From assembly GCA_036454645.1 (NCBI GenBank), contig JAZHSQ010000006.1:1-64000 (forward strand): DNA of 64,000 nt, given 5' to 3'. The notes under the pieces were generated by a model, which did not search any database, was not told the origin of the DNA, and saw only the letters and a program-made list of their open reading frames with translations. The translations under genes and the position numbers were made by a program. Positions 61,836 through 64,000 of this stretch are shown here, piece after piece (within the stretch, counting starts at the first letter, position 1; each line of letters opens with the position of its first letter). This stretch comes from Olsenella_K sp036454645 (GTDB lineage: Bacteria > Actinomycetota > Coriobacteriia > Coriobacteriales > Atopobiaceae).

Positions 61836-62072
61836 ATGGACCGCGCGGCAATCTTGGAGAAGGTCAAGGACCTCGTGAGCGAGACGCTCGAGTGCGACAG
61901 GGACTCCGTGGAGGAGGGCACCAGGTTCTCCGACCTCGGCGCGGACTCCTTCGACCTGCTCGAGCTCGTCACCGCCTTCGAGGACGAGTTCGGCAAGACC
62001 CTCGACGACGACGCCCTGCAGGGCATCGAGACCGTGAAGGACGCGGTCGACGCGATCGAGAACGCACAGTAG
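61836..62072 (+). CDS. acpP: Acyl carrier protein
   Basis: A 78 aa acidic four-helix protein that carries growing fatty acids on a phosphopantetheine arm. The attachment serine lies in D-L-G-A-D-S-F-D-L-L-E; most ACPs have D-S-L at this point. GAGGAGG precedes the ATG. It sits between plsX and rnc, as in many Gram-positives. Confidence 0.93.
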   Translation: MDRAAILEKVKDLVSETLECDRDSVEEGTRFSDLGADSFDLLELVTAFEDEFGKTLDDDALQGIETVKDAVDAIENAQ

Positions 62073-62091
62073 AAAAGGGGAGCGAAGCTTC

Positions 62092-62877
62092 TTGAAGCTG
62101 CACCAGAGAATCAGCGCCGTGGAGAAGATCGTCGACCACCGCTTCTCCGACACCCAACTCATCACCTCCGCGATCACCCACCCCTCCGCCGTGGAGGGCC
62201 AGCCGGTCTCGGCCTCCTACGAGAGGCTCGAGTTCCTCGGCGACTCCATCCTCGGCGCGATGGTGGCCTCCGACCTCTTCGCGCGGTTCCCCCAGATGGA
62301 CGAGGGCGAGCTCACCCGCCTAAAGATCTCGCTCGTCTCGGGCGCCACGCTCTCGGAGGTCTCGCAGGAGCTGGGCATCGGCCCGCTGATCGTCTTCGGC
62401 GAGTCCGAGAAGGGCACGGGGTCGCGCGGCATGCACTCCGCCCTCGAGAACGTCTACGAGTCCGTCGTGGGCGCCCTCTACCTCGACGCCGGCTACGAGA
62501 AGACCCACGAGTTCGTCCAGCGGACGCTCTCCCCCTACATGGTCCCCGAGCGCGCCCTGAGGCCGATCAGCCCCAAGTCGCGCCTGCAGGAGGTCACGCA
62601 GCGCGACTACAAGTGCGCCCCCGAGTACAAGCTCGTGGGCGAGGAGGGCCCGGCGCACCTGCCGACCTTCACCTCCGTCGTCTTCGTGGACGGCGCGCGC
62701 ATGGGCCGCGGCACCGGCTCCTCCAAGAAGGAGTCCGAGAGCGCGGCCGCCCTCGACGCCCTGCGCAACCTCGGCGACGAGGAGACCATCAGGAGGGTCG
62801 GCGCCGCGGGCGCGACCGCCGGCGGCAGCGCCGCGGACGCCACGGACGCCACCGGCGCCGCGGGCGGCCTGGGCTAG
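62092..62877 (+). CDS. rnc: Ribonuclease III
   Basis: Cuts double-stranded RNA, including rRNA precursors. The 261 aa protein has the signature E-R-L-E-F-L-G-D-S-I-L near residue 44, the second acidic site A-L-E-N-V-Y-E-S-V near 121, and a C-terminal dsRNA-binding domain (P-E-Y-K-L-V-G-E-E-G-P). The last 30 residues are an Ala/Gly/Thr tail. The TTG start is supported by GGGGAG about ten bases upstream. Confidence 0.94.
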   Translation: MKLHQRISAVEKIVDHRFSDTQLITSAITHPSAVEGQPVSASYERLEFLGDSILGAMVASDLFARFPQMDEGELTRLKISLVSGATLSEVSQELGIGPLIVFGESEKGTGSRGMHSALENVYESVVGALYLDAGYEKTHEFVQRTLSPYMVPERALRPISPKSRLQEVTQRDYKCAPEYKLVGEEGPAHLPTFTSVVFVDGARMGRGTGSSKKESESAAALDALRNLGDEETIRRVGAAGATAGGSAADATDATGAAGGLG

Positions 62878-62889
62878 CAGGGGCGGGCC

Positions 62890-64000
62890 GTGTACCTCAA
62901 GTCACTCATGCTCCGGGGCTTCAAGTCCTTCGCCGACAAGACCCAGATGGTCTTCGACCCCGGCCTCAACGTCGTCGTGGGGCCCAACGGGTCGGGCAAG
63001 TCCAACATCTCGGACTCGATCCTGTGGGTCCTGGGCGAGCAGAGCGCAAAGATGCTGCGCGGCCAGGCCATGGAGGACGTGATCTTCTCCGGCTCCTCCG
63101 CCCGCCAGGCGGTCAACATGGCCGAGGTCACGCTCACCTTCGACAACTCGGACCACACGCTGCCGGTCGACTTCGACGAGGTCGCCATCACGCGGCGGAT
63201 GTTCCGCTCCGGCGAGAACCAGTACCTGATCAACGGGGCCGTCTGCCGCCTGCTCGACGTGACGGACATCCTGCACGACTCCGGCATGGGCAAGGACACG
63301 CACTCGATCATCTCGCAGGGCAAGCTCGACTCCGTCCTCTCGAGCCGCCCGGAGGACCGCCGCGAGCTCATCGAGGAGGCGGCCGACATCTCCAAGCACC
63401 GCCAGCGCAAGAAGCGCAGCGAGCGGCGCCTCAAGAGCATGGACGAGAACCTGCGGCGCGCCAAGGACATCTCGCGAGAGATCAACCGGCAGCTGCGCCC
63501 CCTCGAGCGCCAGGTCGCCAAGGCCCAGGAGGCCCACGAGGTGCAGGCGCGCCTCGTGGAGCTCAAGCGGCGCCTGGCCGTCGACGAGGTGCGCGACCTC
63601 CGGGGCGCGCACGAGCGCGCCTCCGCCCGCGAGCGCGAGGCCGAGGCCGCCGCCGCGCTCGCCCAGGCGCGCCTCGACGACAAGGGCGCCGAGCTCGAGC
63701 GGTACCGCAAGCTCCTGGAGGAGAAGGGCCTGTTCGTCGGCGACCTCGACGAGCAGCGCCGCCGCCTGGGCTCGCTCATCACGCGCATGGACTCGGACCT
63801 GCGGCTCCTCGACCAGAAGGGCAAGGGCATGGACGCCCGCGCGGCCCAGCTCGCCCGTTCGCTCGAGGAGGCCGGCCGCGGCCGCCGCGAGGGCGCCGAG
63901 GAGCTCGAGCGCGTCCGTGCGGAGCTCGACGCCGCCCGCGCCGCCTGGGACGAGGCCAAGCGCCGCGCCGACGAGCTGGAGCCCAGGGCGCGCGAGGCCA
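62890..64000 (+). CDS. smc: Chromosome segregation protein SMC, 5' part
   Basis: SMC is a condensin ATPase that compacts and separates chromosomes. The first 370 codons lie in the window. The GTG opens Y-L-K-S-L-M-L-R-G-F-K-S-F-A, followed by Walker A G-P-N-G-S-G-K-S-N (residues 31-39), Q-S-A-K-M-L-R-G, and the Q-loop region G-Q-G-K-L-D-like S-Q-G-K-L-D. A long coiled coil begins near residue 170. The gene runs off the right edge. It starts 12 bp after rnc. Confidence 0.95.
   Translation, partial: MYLKSLMLRGFKSFADKTQMVFDPGLNVVVGPNGSGKSNISDSILWVLGEQSAKMLRGQAMEDVIFSGSSARQAVNMAEVTLTFDNSDHTLPVDFDEVAITRRMFRSGENQYLINGAVCRLLDVTDILHDSGMGKDTHSIISQGKLDSVLSSRPEDRRELIEEAADISKHRQRKKRSERRLKSMDENLRRAKDISREINRQLRPLERQVAKAQEAHEVQARLVELKRRLAVDEVRDLRGAHERASAREREAEAAAALAQARLDDKGAELERYRKLLEEKGLFVGDLDEQRRRLGSLITRMDSDLRLLDQKGKGMDARAAQLARSLEEAGRGRREGAEELERVRAELDAARAAWDEAKRRADELEPRAREA

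Overview
The window looks like chromosome of a very GC-rich actinobacterium of class Coriobacteriia, most likely Atopobiaceae (Olsenella-like). This rests on base composition, on the divisome set ftsW-ftsQ-ftsZ-pgeF-yggS-sepF-proC-yggT-divIVA, on a SepIVA-like gene next to DUF177, and on single-domain features such as SepF present with no FtsA. No phage, transposase or CRISPR array was seen; the taxonomic call is inference.

Layout. 1-15.5 kb is the envelope and division cluster: the 3' end of a division transpeptidase gene, then murF, mraY, murD, ftsW, murG, murC and ftsQ in a tight run, a 474 bp gap holding a strong promoter and a long C/A-rich leader, then ftsZ, pgeF, yggS, sepF, proC, yggT and divIVA. 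15.5-18.7 kb holds an orphan promoter and terminator framing a candidate small RNA, a two-gene minus-strand radical-SAM/DUF4130 DNA-metabolism pair with two LexA-like boxes over its promoter, and the RNase P RNA gene. 18.7-32.3 kb is mixed housekeeping: YigZ, a PTS IIA protein cut into by a poly-G/poly-C tract, two tandem PepC-type peptidases, the CCA-adding enzyme, a Cys-rich small protein, one tRNA-Gln and two identical tRNA-Glu genes, a 4Fe-4S reductase-like protein, a membrane-anchored protein, a GCS2 ligase, L-serine dehydratase and gltX.

32.4-43.2 kb reads as a nutrient locus: a putative zinc peptidase, a frameshifted GH127 beta-L-arabinofuranosidase, two divergent POT-like transporters, an M24 Xaa-Pro peptidase, a divergent XRE-cupin regulator and a GH36 alpha-galactosidase. 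None of the enzymes shows a signal peptide. Together they would suit uptake and intracellular breakdown of small, proline-rich, arabinosylated and galactosylated peptides; this is a hypothesis.

43.4-64 kb returns to core genes whose order resembles the B. subtilis priA-def-fmt-rsmB ... thiN-rpmB-yloU-yloV-recG ... plsX-acpP-rnc-smc block: metK, priA, def, fmt, rsmB, a small FmdB zinc ribbon, a HAD-thiamine pyrophosphokinase fusion, rpmB, Asp23, fakA/DAK2, recG, rsmD, coaD, a SepIVA-like coiled coil, DUF177, rpmF, plsX, acpP, rnc and the 5' part of smc. The 0.9 kb gap between rpmB and asp23 holds a low-GC, hairpin-rich repeat unlike its surroundings.

The observations most worth a second look are the SOS-like control of the radical-SAM pair, the 11-bp phased repeats shared by the ftsZ and sepF leaders, the putative glycopeptide locus, the candidate sRNA at 15.57 kb, and the repeat at 53.0 kb.
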